The translations under genes and the position numbers were made by a program. DNA of 64,000 bases from Inia geoffrensis (Eukaryota; Chordata; Mammalia; Artiodactyla; Iniidae): NCBI GenBank assembly GCA_036417435.1, contig CM070902.1:179557945-179621944 (forward strand), given 5' to 3'. Position 1 is the first letter of the stretch. Each line of letters starts with the position of its first letter. A model generated the notes under the pieces. The model was not told the DNA's origin, searched no databases, and saw nothing but the letters and a program-made list of their open reading frames with translations. Positions 1-11,584 of this stretch are shown in pieces.

Positions 1-560
1 ACTTCGCTGATTCCATTACCTGCCTGTTGCTACACGCCGTCCGCTCTTCATTCGACCCCTAAGCGTACTGACTTTAGTTATGTTGAACTCCTGCTCTGGA
101 GATCCCAGCATCTGTGTCGTATCTGAGTCTCCTTCTGACACTTCTGCTGTGTCTTCAGATGCTTTCTTGACTTCGGCAGAGGCCTTGGAATTCTTTGGAG
201 AAGCTGGACATGCCGCACTGAGTAATAGAAACAGAAGAAAACAGGCATTTAGTGTGAGGATTTATGTTATGAGAAACATTGGGGTTTCCTTGATGTTTGC
301 TTTAGCTGTAGGTGCCAGAGGTTTCAAATTCCTTGAGCGTTCTTGTTTTTATCTCCTCTTGATTCTGGGCTGCATCTTGCAGCAGATTTCAAGTGTCACC
401 CACTCTTGCTGTACAAGAGCCCTGTCGTTGTGGTGGTGAAGTGGGAGAGAAGAGACGTGTTCTATAATCTCAGGGTGAAATCTCAGCCGTGTAGTGGGAT
501 GGGACCTACACAAGTGTGCCTCCAGCAGCACGGCTTTTGTTTGCTCCCTTGGGTTATGCA
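1..560. mobile_element. Probable old L1 non-coding end
   Basis: The text around 80-350, with phrases about 'cttctgctgtgtcttcag' and 'gctgtaggtgccagagg', resembles the non-coding end sequence of old mammalian L1 subfamilies as I remember it. There is no usable reading frame. Subfamily and orientation are not resolved, and the element may continue left of the window. The 119-residue open frame at 80-439 has no recognisable protein features and is probably chance. Confidence 0.35.
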
Positions 561-2022
561 GGAAGGTTGAAGTCAGAGGAATGCCCTTCCTCCAGATAAG
601 ATAAGGATCAGGTGAACCCTTTTCCCTGGAGAAGACAGAAGGCATGTTTCACAACCACAGCTGGGAGGGCATTTTTCTTGGAACGTCACAGGATTCCTAG
701 ATGTGATATCCACAAAGGCGTGGGGATCCTTTGAAGACCACGGACTCACCCTGGTCCATTTCAGCTTTGTCTTCTTGAAAAGATGGGAGTGATAACTTTT
801 AAGTTCTTTAGAGCTGTCAGAGCCGAGACTGAAAGTTCTGTTTATGTTACAGTCAAGATAGTCAATATACAAAAGAAAAAAATACCGTTCTTATTTAGTT
901 TGTCCAGATATGCTACTTTTAATTTAAGAAGAAAATGTTTTGAAAATAGACGTATTTTGAAAAAATACATATCTCCATAATATACAAAAGTTGTCTTACT
1001 AGAATAAAATGAACATTTCAAAAGTTATCTAATTTCAGTTATTTTTAGTATCCTCTTGCACTCTCAAAAGTGTTTGGTTTGGACTATAAGTTATATGAGG
1101 AGACTCAAGCACCTACAGTTACAAAGCCCTGGAAAAGTGTTTGACTTGAATGCCTTCATTTCATCTACAGAGACTCACTATCTATGATCATTACAAGATC
1201 CAAATATTTGGTAAATATAAAATCATGTCCTTGGGTTATCAGAAAATGGTATAGTCTCGTCAATAAGTAAATTATGCTTGTCTATCTTGTGTGCAAACTG
1301 CAAATATCCCCATCAATCAGATGAGACTGTGGTTTAACATCTGCTTCTCTAGATGGAGCTAACCAATTTCTGTGATGAGGAATTTTCTTGGATTTGTATT
1401 AAATTACTTTTATTCCTAGGTGAGAATAGATGTTAACAATAATAATTTTCTTAGAAGTTATGGAAAAGGAAACATCTGACTTCCTCTGTTTATGACAGAG
1501 ATTTCCTACGCCCCACATGAGAAAGGCCTGTGCTTCAGAGCGCTTTTCTTTGTCAGAAGAAAATTTTTATCACTGTCAAGCTAGATACATCAAAAGAACG
1601 GCAAAGATGAAAAAGTGGACACTAAGGATTTTTCCCTTAAGTCTTGCTCTTGAAAAAGCCAAGATCATTTCCCTTTGGGTATTTGAGGTTATAGAACAGA
1701 GGGTGCAATGGAAAAGGCCTAAAACATCTGGTTTGAACATTCCACACTGAGATTCAGAAACGGGGGATATCACAGGAGACACAGGGGAGGAGTGTGTCAA
1801 AGATAACTTTTTTCAGATTGAGTCAGTGATAATTTTTATTTATGAAATGAAGTCGAGACCAGATACACGTTAACAAAACACAGTGGTGAGCAAAACAGTT
1901 TAATACTTTGCCGATTGCTCCATAGTTAGTGAGATGGGAAGCAACAGCCATACAGTTAAAAACAGCCCAAGTGCTATGAAAAAAAAGTGCAGAGAAGTAT
2001 GAGAAAAGGAGAACCTGATCTT
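561..2022. other. No gene or clear repeat seen
   Basis: Mostly AT-rich unique-looking sequence. Short open frames (for example 573-872 minus and 1517-1750 plus) show no domain, signal peptide or recognisable family. I see no RNA gene or promoter. Confidence 0.5.
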
Positions 2023-2166
2023 TGCAGGTGCAGGTGGAAGGTGGAGTAGTGGTCAGAGATCTGCAGGTGCAGGTGGAAGGTGGAGTAGTGGTCAGAGATC
2101 TGCAGGTGCAGGTGGAAGGTGGAGTAGTGGTCAGAGATCTGCAGGTGCAGGTGGAAGGTGGAGCTG
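2023..2166. repeat. 39-bp minisatellite, about 3.7 copies
   Basis: Units begin with tgcaggtgcagg at 2023, 2062, 2101 and 2140, an exact 39-base period. The copies are essentially identical until the last one diverges after 2163. Because 39 is a multiple of three, open frames run through the array on both strands (13-residue periodic peptides). This explains the 236- and 149-residue minus-strand frames here; they are not evidence for a gene. Confidence 0.95.
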
Positions 2167-3194
2167 AGATATGGAGGGTGTGTGGGAAGAGAACAGAATG
2201 TCGGGGGAGGAAGAGTGTTTCTGACAGAGGGAACAGTATGTGCGAGCGCTCTGAAGACAGGAAATGCAGCATATGTCGGAGAACTGAAAGCAGATGAATG
2301 TAGCTGGTGTGGAGGCTGAAAGGAATAAAGAACCGAGACTAGAATGGAGTAAAGAATAGAGACAAAAGACCGAATGGAGAAATGGTGGCCTAGGCAATGC
2401 ACGAGAACAACATCCTCTGACTTTGATCTGTGGTCCAGGGAGAAATCAGAGACCACGTTCTGTTGTTCCCACACCCGTTTTGGACCCTGCTTGTACTCCG
2501 TTCTCTTACACATCTGTACTTCTCCCCAGAAGGCATCTCCACCTCCTGGATGTGTTGCGAGCAGCCCCAGCCGCAGCGCCTTGCGGACACTTCCATGGAG
2601 GTTTCTTCTCACCCTCCAGAGATCAGACAGGCCAAGAGTGGTGCTGACACCGTCCTGGATCCCGGCTCCCTCGCCCGCTCTCACTTCCTCTCATGTGTGA
2701 GGTCTTCCCTTTCAATGCCCAAAACCTGAACACAAGTTGAGCCTGCCTCTTGTCTGTTTTGCTCATATGAGTTTTTAGGACTTAGATGCTTTATTGCAGC
2801 TTTTTGTTTACGCCTGTCTGCACTACTTGACTACAAGTCCTTTGGGGTCTGAGCTCCCTTGACTGGTCTGAATTTGAGTGTGGAATTTATTCTTCAGAGT
2901 AGAGATGCTTTTCCTTGTCTGCCCCACACAGAGAATGACGTGCCCTGAGCCACACACTCGTGGTCTAGGAGGGATGAGGTCGAGACCAGCGAGGGCGCGG
3001 TCCACAGAGCCTTATGCCACTCATGGTGCTGTCATTCCTCATCTCCCGCTCAAGGAAACACTGTCAGGCGAATTAATGGACACCGCTGTAGGGAGAATCT
3101 TGACTCTTGGATCTACTGTCACTTATTTTTCAAGCAAATCTTGCACATACTTGAGTGCTTTACTAAAAAGTAAAATTTTGAACACACTTCAAGA
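2167..3194. other. No gene recognised
   Basis: 2300-2700 is GC-richer than its surroundings and has overlapping open frames of 70-110 residues in several frames on both strands. None looks like a known protein. It could be a relic of a repeat or pseudogene that I cannot name. Confidence 0.4.
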
Positions 3195-3206
3195 CTGATC
3201 TTCACA

Positions 3207-3434
3207 TGCAAACTATTACCTATAGGATGGATAAACAGCAAGGTCCTACTGTAGAGCACAAGGGAACTATTCAATATCCTGTGATAAACCACCATGGAAA
3301 AGAATATGAAAAGGAATGTGTATATATATGTATAACTGAATCACTTTGCTGCACAGAAGAAATGAACACAACATTGTCAATCAACTATACTTCAATAAAA
3401 TAAATGTCTTTACATTTTTTTAAAAAATAAAAAG
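3207..3434 (+). mobile_element. 5'-truncated L1 3' end
   Basis: Carries the typical even-toed-ungulate/whale L1 tail: 'aaggtcctactgta', 'ataactgaatcactttgctg', then 'caactatacttcaataaa' and an A-rich end. Imperfect flanking repeats, ctgatcttcaca (3195-3206) and ctgaccttgaca (3435-3446), are a plausible target-site duplication. Only 3' UTR is present. Confidence 0.85.
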
Positions 3435-3446
3435 CTGACCTTGACA

Positions 3447-4498
3447 AACCATGACTTAGAAGTTCTCTGAATGAGACTGAGGAAATCTTCTCTAAACAAA
3501 CAGGGGCAATCCTGACATAACATTGAGAGTCATATCCTAGTCATACTATCCCATTTTCGACCTTCAAAACTACTGATCCAAAGGTTGATATTAAGCCCGT
3601 TACAGGCTCTCAGGGCTCCAAGCGTCATGAGAGTTGCACCCTGCCCAGCTCCAGAACCCCAGTCACACGGTTTAACTCAGGGTTGCAGAGTCTCTGTGAC
3701 TTCTTCCTAGGGGAGGATGTGATGTGTCAATATCCAGTTACTGCTCACTGCTTTACCAACAGTGCATTCCAGATGTTTCTAAGTCCATTCATTAGATTAG
3801 TTTTCTATGGTCTTTTGACGACAATATCATTTGAGAGGAAATCAAATTGTCAGCTATGGTCTACCCATACATATCTGTGAACGTATTAAAACTTTTAAAT
3901 TTTAAATAGGTCTTTGTTTAAATGATTGCTGTGGAGTGACATTTTAACAGTTCTATTGTTATCTAGTAAAATCTTAACAGCATGTCATATAATTAATTTA
4001 GAAAACCTCAAATCATTGATTTCTGGTTCCAGGGGCAGAACTCTCATTCTCCCCGACCAGTATGCTTCAGTCACAGAGGTCACGCCTCTTAAGCTCTCTG
4101 GTGGTCAGCAAGGCCACACAACTATGGCGTAAGTCATTTTAATTCTCATTTGAAATATGTGGTTATTCAGGAGAGATTGACAGTGCTATGATCTAGCCCG
4201 TGAACTGGGAGCCTTTCTGGGCCAGCAGAATATTTTCTATGGTAGAAACTACAAGGTTATTCAAGGTGTGTAAGCAGTGACTTGTGTAGTCTAAATATAT
4301 TTTAATGACTATACAGTCACAATTATACCACATGTACAATACAAAATCACCAAATAGCAATTTTTTTTAACATAAAGAGGCTTTTACAATTAGCCATCAA
4401 AGACTTATTAACTTGATTCAAAGTGAGTTTTAAGTGTGGACTCTCTGCAAAGAGACATATTATGTGCTGGTACCAAACACACTTCTGAAGCCAATATT
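3447..4498. other. No gene seen
   Basis: AT-rich unique sequence with small frames only (65-68 residues). No repeat or RNA gene recognised. Confidence 0.5.
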
Positions 4499-4513
4499 TT
4501 CAGATGTGTTTTT

Positions 4514-4890
4514 TTTTAAATAAATCAATTTATTTGTTTGTTTATTTATTTATTTTACTTGGCTGCGTTGGGTCTTCGTTGCTGCACGCAGGCTTTCTCT
4601 AGTTGCGGCGAGCGGGGGCTGCTCTTCGTTCCGGTGCATGGGCCAACCGGGCTTCCCATCGTCGTGGCTCCTCTTGTTGCGGAGCACGGGCTCTAGGCGT
4701 GCAGCCTTCAGTGGTTGTGGCACGTGGGCTCAGTAGTTGTGGCTCACGGGCTCTAGAGCGCAGGTTCAGTAGTCGTGGCGCACGGGCTCAGTTGCTCTGC
4801 GGCAGGTGGGATCTTCCCAGACCAGGGCTCCAACCCGTGTCCCCTGCATTGGCAGGCGGATTCTCAACCACTGCACCACCAGGGAAGTCA
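4514..4890 (-). mobile_element. CHR-type SINE, long form
   Basis: The reverse complement starts with the tRNA-like head (gacttccctggtggtgcagt, B-box around 4835-4845), then the repetitive 'agcccgtgagccacaact' body and an AAATAAATAAA tail at the left side. A perfect 15-bp target-site duplication, ttcagatgtgttttt, lies at 4499-4513 and 4891-4905. It is non-coding; the 114-residue plus frame over it is a by-product of its GC-rich body. Confidence 0.95.
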
Positions 4891-4905
4891 TTCAGATGTG
4901 TTTTT

Positions 4906-7120
4906 ACCGGAGCTGTAGTTTTAAGATCTCACGTTGTATTGCTATAGACAATGAGACATTACTGAATTTTTCCATGGCAGTTGGAAATCGATTTCATGCT
5001 GCTTGCTAAGAACTGTGCACTACAGTAGAGCTGCCAAAGGCTCCCAGCCAGGGGATACAGTGTAATACTCACCAACCAGCTTATGGCAAGTATCAGAACT
5101 GTAGCCGACCAGACACTGACTATTAAATGATAACTAAGATGAATCTGTTGAAAATTTGACTTGATATAAAATGTGGTCCAACAGATGGAATGTATAAAAC
5201 AGAAACAGCTGCTTACTGTCAACTTGTTGACTTGAACAAATCTCCTTTCCTAGTCATTAAAACACTTTTTTCAAGCCCATGTACAAAGTTTGAAATAGCT
5301 ATTTTGTCAACACACATCTGCATGATCTCAAAAGCTACATGGTGCGATTTTACGATACAATTAGTGAAGTTTCATCTGGAAGAGTCCAAAAGAATGTGAA
5401 AAAGAGGAAAATGCCTTTCAGTAAGAGGCAAAAGGATGTGTTCTAGAAGAATAATGATAACTTTCCACATTAGTGCACAATAAATGTCCATTTTATTACT
5501 GCTTTACAAACAGTGATGAAAAGATTAGCTGAGATATGAGAAAGTAGGCTGTAGTCGTGGAAGTGATGAAACAACGTTTGCATAAGATTTAAAATCACCT
5601 TACTCTTTCCTTCCTAAATTAACAGTTTATTTGAAATGAGTGTAGGAATAATTGCTAAATAAGCATTTAGTGATTAACAATTAGCAAACACTTCATTATT
5701 CTTGGATGGTAGTGAAGGGTGACAGAGAGAGTACTGGTAGGACAATAATAATTTATCATTCCATAAGCAGTGTTAATACCTGTAAAAAAATAGGTTGTTG
5801 CCTATAGCTTTAGTGCTTATAGCATAAATTAAGTTCTGAGGAAGATTTTTTACGTTCAAAGATAAAATTTATGGACAAGATACATCTACTTTAGATACAG
5901 TAGGATGAAATACATTTGATTATTGGTATTTATCACCTATGTAGACTGCTGGCCTCAGGGTGGCAAACAGGTAAGTGATTTGAAGGGGCTTCCTGGGGCG
6001 TTGTGTTGAGAAAGATTCTGAGGACTGACTGAGAAAGTATATAATGATAGTGATGTTTGGGGTGAGTGTGGTGATTGATGGCCCATATACCTAATATTTA
6101 TTACACTTAGAGGTTGTATAGCTTAGAAATTAATTCAGAGACAAAACTAATTCTATTACTTATATATCCCTGAACATATATTCAACATTTAAACTTAAAG
6201 AAATTTAATTAAATGTGCAGTGAAGGTTTAAGTTCTTTTAATCTCTAAATCATAGTTGGTACTTTCTGTGATAAATTTTATAACATTTTCGTGTTTGGGG
6301 TGCCTTTTGGCTGGGAAGATAAAATGAAACACATGTAGTAAAGCTGAAAGCACAAGCCCCACTCTTGACAAAGTATTTACAATAACACTTGACATACAAC
6401 CAATAATCCAAAATTTCCCATAAGCTGCTGGGATAGAGGGCACTAGAGTGATTTTAAATTGGAGTTTACAAGAACAAGACACATAAGCAATGACGATGAA
6501 GGTTGGCTCTAATCTTAAATAAGTAAAAACTGTTTGAAAGGGGATCATAATTACTGTCTGAAATTGTAAGGTATAGAAAACAGAGTCACTGGACCATTGG
6601 CAGTGTAAACGCTCTGATTCCTGGCTTCTCATCTCTAGACAAATCTTCTAGAATTAATGTTCTTGTAAGTATGTGGATGTTCAGAACTTTTGGTTAATAC
6701 CGAGAGCTCCATAAAAAAGATCACTGAAATCCAATTGGAAAATTTAACTATTTTTCCACCATTTAAATGTATCTGCCTGAAGGGAAAAATACATATATTA
6801 GGGTTAGAGTTAAGGCCACAGGCTCAGTCATATGTTAATAATGATAGGCACCTTGAAAATGATCAATGCGAAAAACAACAGTCTCACTCCAACAAGTTCT
6901 ACTTTCCTTAAGTTTCTTTTCGAAAGGAGCTGACCCTTATCTGAGAGCTGGTTTTCAAAGGGAGAATGAGTCATGTCAAAAATGTTGTCAATTTTGCTTT
7001 TATGAGATTTGGCAAAGGGCTTTCTATTTTCTTCATATTTTATGAGATCTCAAAATAGATTTTGGAATTTCCCCTCCTAGGGTGAACACTGTAATACCAA
7101 CTTGTGTTTAAAAGATACTT
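4906..7120. other. Long AT-rich stretch, no gene
   Basis: About 2.2 kb with no repeat I can name. The largest frame is 134 residues (6228-6632 minus) with some hydrophobic segments but no recognisable family. It may include old degraded repeats or conserved non-coding DNA; only alignment would tell. Confidence 0.45.
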
Positions 7121-7124
7121 TCAG

Positions 7125-7325
7125 TTTTCAAAGAGCTTTCACCCGAAGCAAGCAGCTTTCCCAGCCCTGATGATCTCCGAAGGGAGGGAGTCAAGGTGTT
7201 AGCACCGCTGTTTCATGGTGAGAAAGTTAAGACACGGCTGACTGAGGAGGTTTCCACAGACACATGGTTGCTAGGAGTGAAGGTGGAAATTGAAACCCAA
7301 GCTGCCTGACTCACGATTTAATTGT
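7125..7325 (-). mobile_element. MIR SINE fragment
   Basis: Degraded match to the reverse complement of MIR: 'tttcatggtgagaaagttaagacac', a diverged ctaggagtgaaggtgg segment, then 'attgaaacccaagctgcctgac'. Family assignment is from memory of the consensus. Confidence 0.55.
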
Positions 7326-7330
7326 TCTTC

Positions 7331-7784
7331 TGACCATGTTATGTTGAGGGCGGTGGGAAAACCTGTGATTCTTCCTGGGGAGCGATTGCCCTTCCTCTAG
7401 GACAGAGTAATAAGAATAGGGGGAGGTATGCACTTAATAAAGGCCCAAGACAATCTTGGCAGGAAAAGTGGTTCCACTGAGCTGCCTTGTCTTTTCATCC
7501 TTTCCCCTCTTCTCCTTTCACACATCGCTCAGATGACATCAATCGTCGAGCTCAGTTTGCTCCTACATCCTGATAAGTCCCGGACGTACAACTTTAGCTC
7601 AGATTTTCCGTGCTTCATAACTTTAGACCTAAGTATATCCTCATCTACCGGATGCCTCTGCTGGAATGGCTTCCAGGAGAGCCCGACTCAAAATTCCCCA
7701 GATGGAATTCACCATCTTCTTCCCCAACATGCCCCCGCTCTGTATTTCTATGTTGGGATTGATACCTTTCTTCTCGGAACTAAA
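7331..7784. other. No gene recognised
   Basis: The first part of the 222-residue frame 7428-8096 lies here, but the rest runs through the SINE that follows, so the frame is chance. The unique portion has no domain that I recognise. Confidence 0.5.
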
Positions 7785-7794
7785 CAAAACTTGG

Positions 7795-8122
7795 GGGACT
7801 TCCCTGGTGGTCCAGTGGTAAAGAATCCGCCTTCCAATGCAGGGGACGCGGGTTCAGTCCCTGGTCGGGGAACTAAAATCGCTCATGCCTCGGGGAAACT
7901 AAGCCCGCGCGCCACAGCTACTGAGCTCGTGCGCCTCAGCTGGAGAGCCCACGTGCTGCAAAATACTGAGCCTACATGCTGTGGAGCCCAAGCCACAACT
8001 AGAGAGGAGAAAGCCTACATGCCACAACTAGAGAGAAGCCCGTACCGCAACGAAAAATCCCACATGCAGCAACAAAGACCCAGTGCAGCCAAATAAATAA
8101 AGATTAAAAAAAAAAAAAAACC
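7795..8122 (+). mobile_element. CHR-type SINE, long form
   Basis: tRNA-like head with A-box region 'tggtccagtggtaaagaatc' and B-box 'ggttcagtccc', a body of 'cacaactagagag' repeats, and an 'aaataaataaagatt' plus poly(A) tail. Perfect 10-bp target-site duplication caaaacttgg at 7785-7794 and 8123-8132. The head differs from the other copies in its 'gtaaagaatccgcc' segment, so it is probably an older or distinct subfamily. Confidence 0.95.
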
Positions 8123-8132
8123 CAAAACTTGG

Positions 8133-8837
8133 CTGCATCTTTACATCTTTCCCTGTTAATCCCTCATATACAAGAATTCTCCAACCACTGCTGATTCAAT
8201 TTTCCAGACACTTCTTAAATTCTGTTGTCTTTTTCCTCCTGCCTTTATTCAGGTCTCATAAATTTTCCTCTGGGTTAAGGTCCACACGTCCTTCAATCTG
8301 GCTTCTCCCCAATCCAATTTCCACACTGCAATCACCCAGCAAATCTTACCCGGCGCATCTGTGATGAAATTCTCCCTCCTTAAGGTGGCCTGTAGAGCCT
8401 AGGTCACCCGGCTTCATCCTTGTCACTTTCTGTTTCACCATCTGAGATCACTCAACACTGCAATCAGTGTAAGTCTGAGGCTTTTCCAACTTGTATCCTC
8501 GTTCTATTGCTTTGTTTACAACATTGATGGGTGGTCTCACTCATCTGCTACCAAGTCCAGTTCACAATGTGGTGTCCCTCCCTGCCCTTTGGAAATTACA
8601 CACCCTTGCCTGGTGGACTTGGCCGTATGGTTTACTCTGCCTGGTGAGATGTAAGCAGAAGTGGCACGTGTCACTTTGGGATGACAGCTCTGTGCTTCAA
8701 CGCGATGTTTGCCTTCTGCCACAAGACAGGCGATGTCCCGGATGAAGAATGACCTGTCAACTTGTGTCCTGGAGAAAAGAAGTCAGGGAGCACAGCAGAG
8801 CTGTTACCGAACGGGGTACTTGGCCTCTTAATCAATA
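8133..8837. other. No gene recognised
   Basis: Mixed-composition sequence. 8250-8460 has a C/T-rich text that could be a degraded L2, but I could not confirm this. No RNA gene. Confidence 0.4.
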
Positions 8838-8852
8838 GAAATGGACTAGATG

Positions 8853-9094
8853 TGCACTGCCACGTGTAAAACAGATAGCTAGTGGGCACCTGCTGTATAG
8901 TGCTGGGAGCTCAGCTCTGTGCTCTGTGGTGACCTAGATGGACGGGATGGGGGGTGGGTGGGGGAGGGAGGGAGGCAGGGGAGGGAGGGGATATAGGTAT
9001 ATGTATAGCTGATTCACTTCACCGAACAGCAGAAACTAACACAACATTGTAAAATAATTATACTCCAATTAAGCCAAAAAAAGAGAGAAAGAAG
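8853..9094 (+). mobile_element. 5'-truncated L1 3' end with G-rich tract
   Basis: Contains the L1 3' UTR polypurine tract (about 8940-8990), then 'atagctgattcactt', 'actaacacaacattg' and 'ttatactccaatt' before an A-rich tail. Flanks gaaatggactagatg (8838-8852) and gaaattgactagagg (9095-9109) are a 15-bp target-site duplication with two mismatches. Confidence 0.9.
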
Positions 9095-9109
9095 GAAATT
9101 GACTAGAGG

Positions 9110-9659
9110 CCAGACAAGAAATTCAGGCAAGGCTAAACTGGGGCCCCTGCTGCAGGAGTGGGGAGCCAGAACAAGCAACAGGGGCCCTTGCTCACTCCCC
9201 GAGGCGGGGCAAGCTGCCTCCTTACATGGGGTGAGGGCAGGGGCGTGCCCAGGGGTTGGGCCGGAGGCGGGGCTTAGGTGGTCCGCCCACCCCCCTTAGG
9301 TGGTGCTGAGTGCAGGGGGCGTGTGCAGTGTCGTGTTTTTGCTCCTGGCTCTTCAGAAGTGGCGGCTGGGTTTTTGATCTTTTTGTATCTTGTTGTCCAT
9401 AAGTTGCCCCAAGTGCACATGCATGCAGTTATTTTTAGTCCCTTATGGTTTCTTTGTGTTTTGTTGCTCCAGGAGAGGTGTCCAGGTGCCAGCACTGCAG
9501 CAGAGGGTCCCGAGTCCCAGGTCCCAGCCTGTCTCAGAGCTACAGCCAACCCATGATGGACATGTAAACCCCAGGGACCTGGAGGTCTTTTCTTTTATTT
9601 CAGCATGATTTAGCCTCCTTGACTGACGCATGTGTCTGCAAGAGTCTTCTCCTTTTGGC
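9110..9659. other. GC-richer unique sequence, no gene
   Basis: 9100-9300 is GC-rich with short frames on both strands (66-92 residues), none recognised. Too few CpGs to call an island with confidence. Confidence 0.4.
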
Positions 9660-10175
9660 TCAGCTAACTCCCCCCATGCACTGTCTCATGTGAAATGTCA
9701 TTCCTTCAAATCTACTTCTAAGTGCTCGATTGGGTACAGCTTTTGTGTTTCCATAGCACTCCGTACTCTGCATAACAATAACATTCACTGCATTGCAGTT
9801 ATTTGGTCATTGTTTGTATCCCCTCCTAGATGGTGGACTCCTTTTTCCCACATCTTTACTGGAGTATAATTGCTTTACAATGGTGTGTTGGTTTCTGCTG
9901 TATAACAAAGTGAATCAGCTATACATATACTTATATCCCCATATCTCCTCCCTCTTGCGTCTCCCTCCCTCCCACCCTCCCTATCCTACCCCTCTAGGTG
10001 GTCACAGGCACCGAGCTGATCTCCCTGTGCTGTGTGGCTGCTTCCCACTGGCCTCTTTGGGGGAACAGCTCCTTTCTTGCACTTCACCACTTTATTTCTA
10101 CCTCCTAGTACCTAGTGCATAAGTGTTCCACAATAGCTATGTTGTATGAATGAATGAGAAATAAATAAATGGAGG
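9660..10175 (+). mobile_element. L2 LINE 3' end, split by an L1
   Basis: The left part (9660-9844) has the L2-like text 'gtatcccctcctagatggtgg'. The right part (10069-10175) resumes with 'cctagtacctagtgcataag' and ends in the 'gaatgaatgag' tail typical of L2. A minus-strand L1 end sits between them. The relative order shows the L2 is older. Confidence 0.75.
9845..10068 (-). mobile_element. L1 3' end inserted in L2
   Basis: Reverse-complement L1 tail: 'actggagtataattgcttta', 'gtgaatcagctatacatata', then a C-rich version of the polypurine tract and 'cagggagatcagctcggtgc' on the minus strand. Short duplication ctccttt at 9838-9844 and 10069-10075. Confidence 0.9.
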
Positions 10176-10200
10176 AAAAGTAGTCAAGAGTAAACCAGTT

Positions 10201-10522
10201 GTGTGGGTCTATTTCTGTTTTGTATATAAGTTCATTTGTATCATTATGGTTACCAAAGGGAAAGGGGGGAGGGATAAATTAGGAGTTTGGGTTTAACACA
10301 TACACTCTACTACATATAAGATAGATAACCAACGAGGACCTACTGTGTAGCCAAGGGAACTCTGCTGAATATTTTGTAATAACCTATAAAAGAAAAGAAT
10401 CTGAAAAAAAATACATATATATGTATGTATCACTGAATCACTTTGCTGTACACCTGAAACTAACACAATATTGTAAATCGACTATACTTCAAAAAAAAAC
10501 CCAAAACCCCAAACAACAAAAA
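10201..10522 (+). mobile_element. Twin-primed (5'-inverted) L1 3' end
   Basis: About 10205-10246 reads as L1 in minus orientation ('aagttcatttgtatcatt', also seen in the uninverted minus copy near 11780). From 10247 the same element continues in plus orientation ('atggttaccaaaggg' to 'actatacttcaaa'). Flanks aagagtaaaccagtt (10186-10200) and aagagtaaacgggtt (10523-10537) form a 15-bp target-site duplication with two mismatches around both parts. This is the layout left by twin priming. Confidence 0.85.
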
Positions 10523-10537
10523 AAGAGTAAACGGGTT

Positions 10538-11308
10538 CCTCACATGCAAATATTGTGGAAGGTTGTCAGCTTCAGAGCTGCCTGAGCAGCAATGATACTC
10601 GGGGATTTTTGCTGCAGTGACAGACGGAACGCTAAAAGAAAACCTGTCATCACTGACCTCTCACCTGCACTAGCCTCACTCTGTTCTCACACGTTTGCAG
10701 AGTACAGAGCTGGGAGGAAAGTTTTATTGGTAGATTATAGCCTCAGCTACGCTTTTGTCCCATGAATCCCCTGAATGTGCTCGATATCATTGTTGCAGTC
10801 ACGCCCTGTGATGACCCCACGGCCTCGGTGGGCAGTTTATCCTCCAGCACAAATGCCAAGGCAGACCTACAGGAGGCAGGCAAGGAAGCTTGGCAAATCA
10901 GTCTTCCTTACCTCGGCTGATGGACCCACTTCCTTCTTCATCATGTGTGTTTTTATCCAAGATGGTAGACAGTATAATTTTAGTCTAGAATTGTGATAAT
11001 TTTAGTTTTACATTAAAACCACTGCATAGTTTGAGGTGCATATTTGTGTTATATGTTGCTGACTCTTTAGTGACACACATGCAGTAAGTTCGCAACAAAT
11101 ATTTATTTTCAGTCTATACTCTCCTCTGGCTATTGCTTAGATTTTTCCTTCACTATCACATGTCTTGAAAGCATTAACAGAATAATTTACATATGTTCAC
11201 ATTCATTCTCTAATATCTCATTCACATTTTAGCCCATTGCTTTTTTTTTATCTTTTTCCTTTCATACTCCATTCAAACTGACATTCACACACAGACACAC
11301 AGAGACAG

Positions 11309-11310
<2 letters not shown>
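10538..11310. other. No gene seen
   Basis: Unique-looking sequence; the 73-residue frame 10775-10996 has no recognisable features. Confidence 0.5.

Positions 11311-11345
<35 letters not shown>
11311..11345. repeat. (AC)n microsatellite
   Basis: About 17 uninterrupted AC dinucleotides, preceded by imperfect CA-rich sequence from 11285. Likely length-polymorphic. Confidence 0.97.
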
Positions 11346-11348
<3 letters not shown>

Positions 11349-11468
11349 CCAGGTCACAGTTTTAACGTGAGGTCATGATCATCCCATAACAAAATTCTAT
11401 TAAGAGAAATTTCCTAGAATCTCTCTCTGCCTCATATATATTTTTCTCTTGTCTGCATAAGCCCTTTA

Positions 11469-11537
11469 TTTTTTTAAATTGAAGTATAGTTGATTTACAA
11501 TGTAGTGTTAACTTCTGCTGTACAGCAAAGTGATTCA

Positions 11538-11584
<47 letters not shown>

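Noticed and set aside
2023..2166. Array that might be taken for a CRISPR
   Set aside because: Units are directly adjacent with no distinct spacers, and the surroundings are mammalian.
1974..2684. 236-residue minus-strand open frame
   Set aside because: It exists because the 39-bp repeat is in frame; the translated repeat has no resemblance to a known protein and similar frames occur on the other strand.
7428..8096. 222-residue plus-strand frame
   Set aside because: The second half is a CHR SINE; the first half has no features of a protein.
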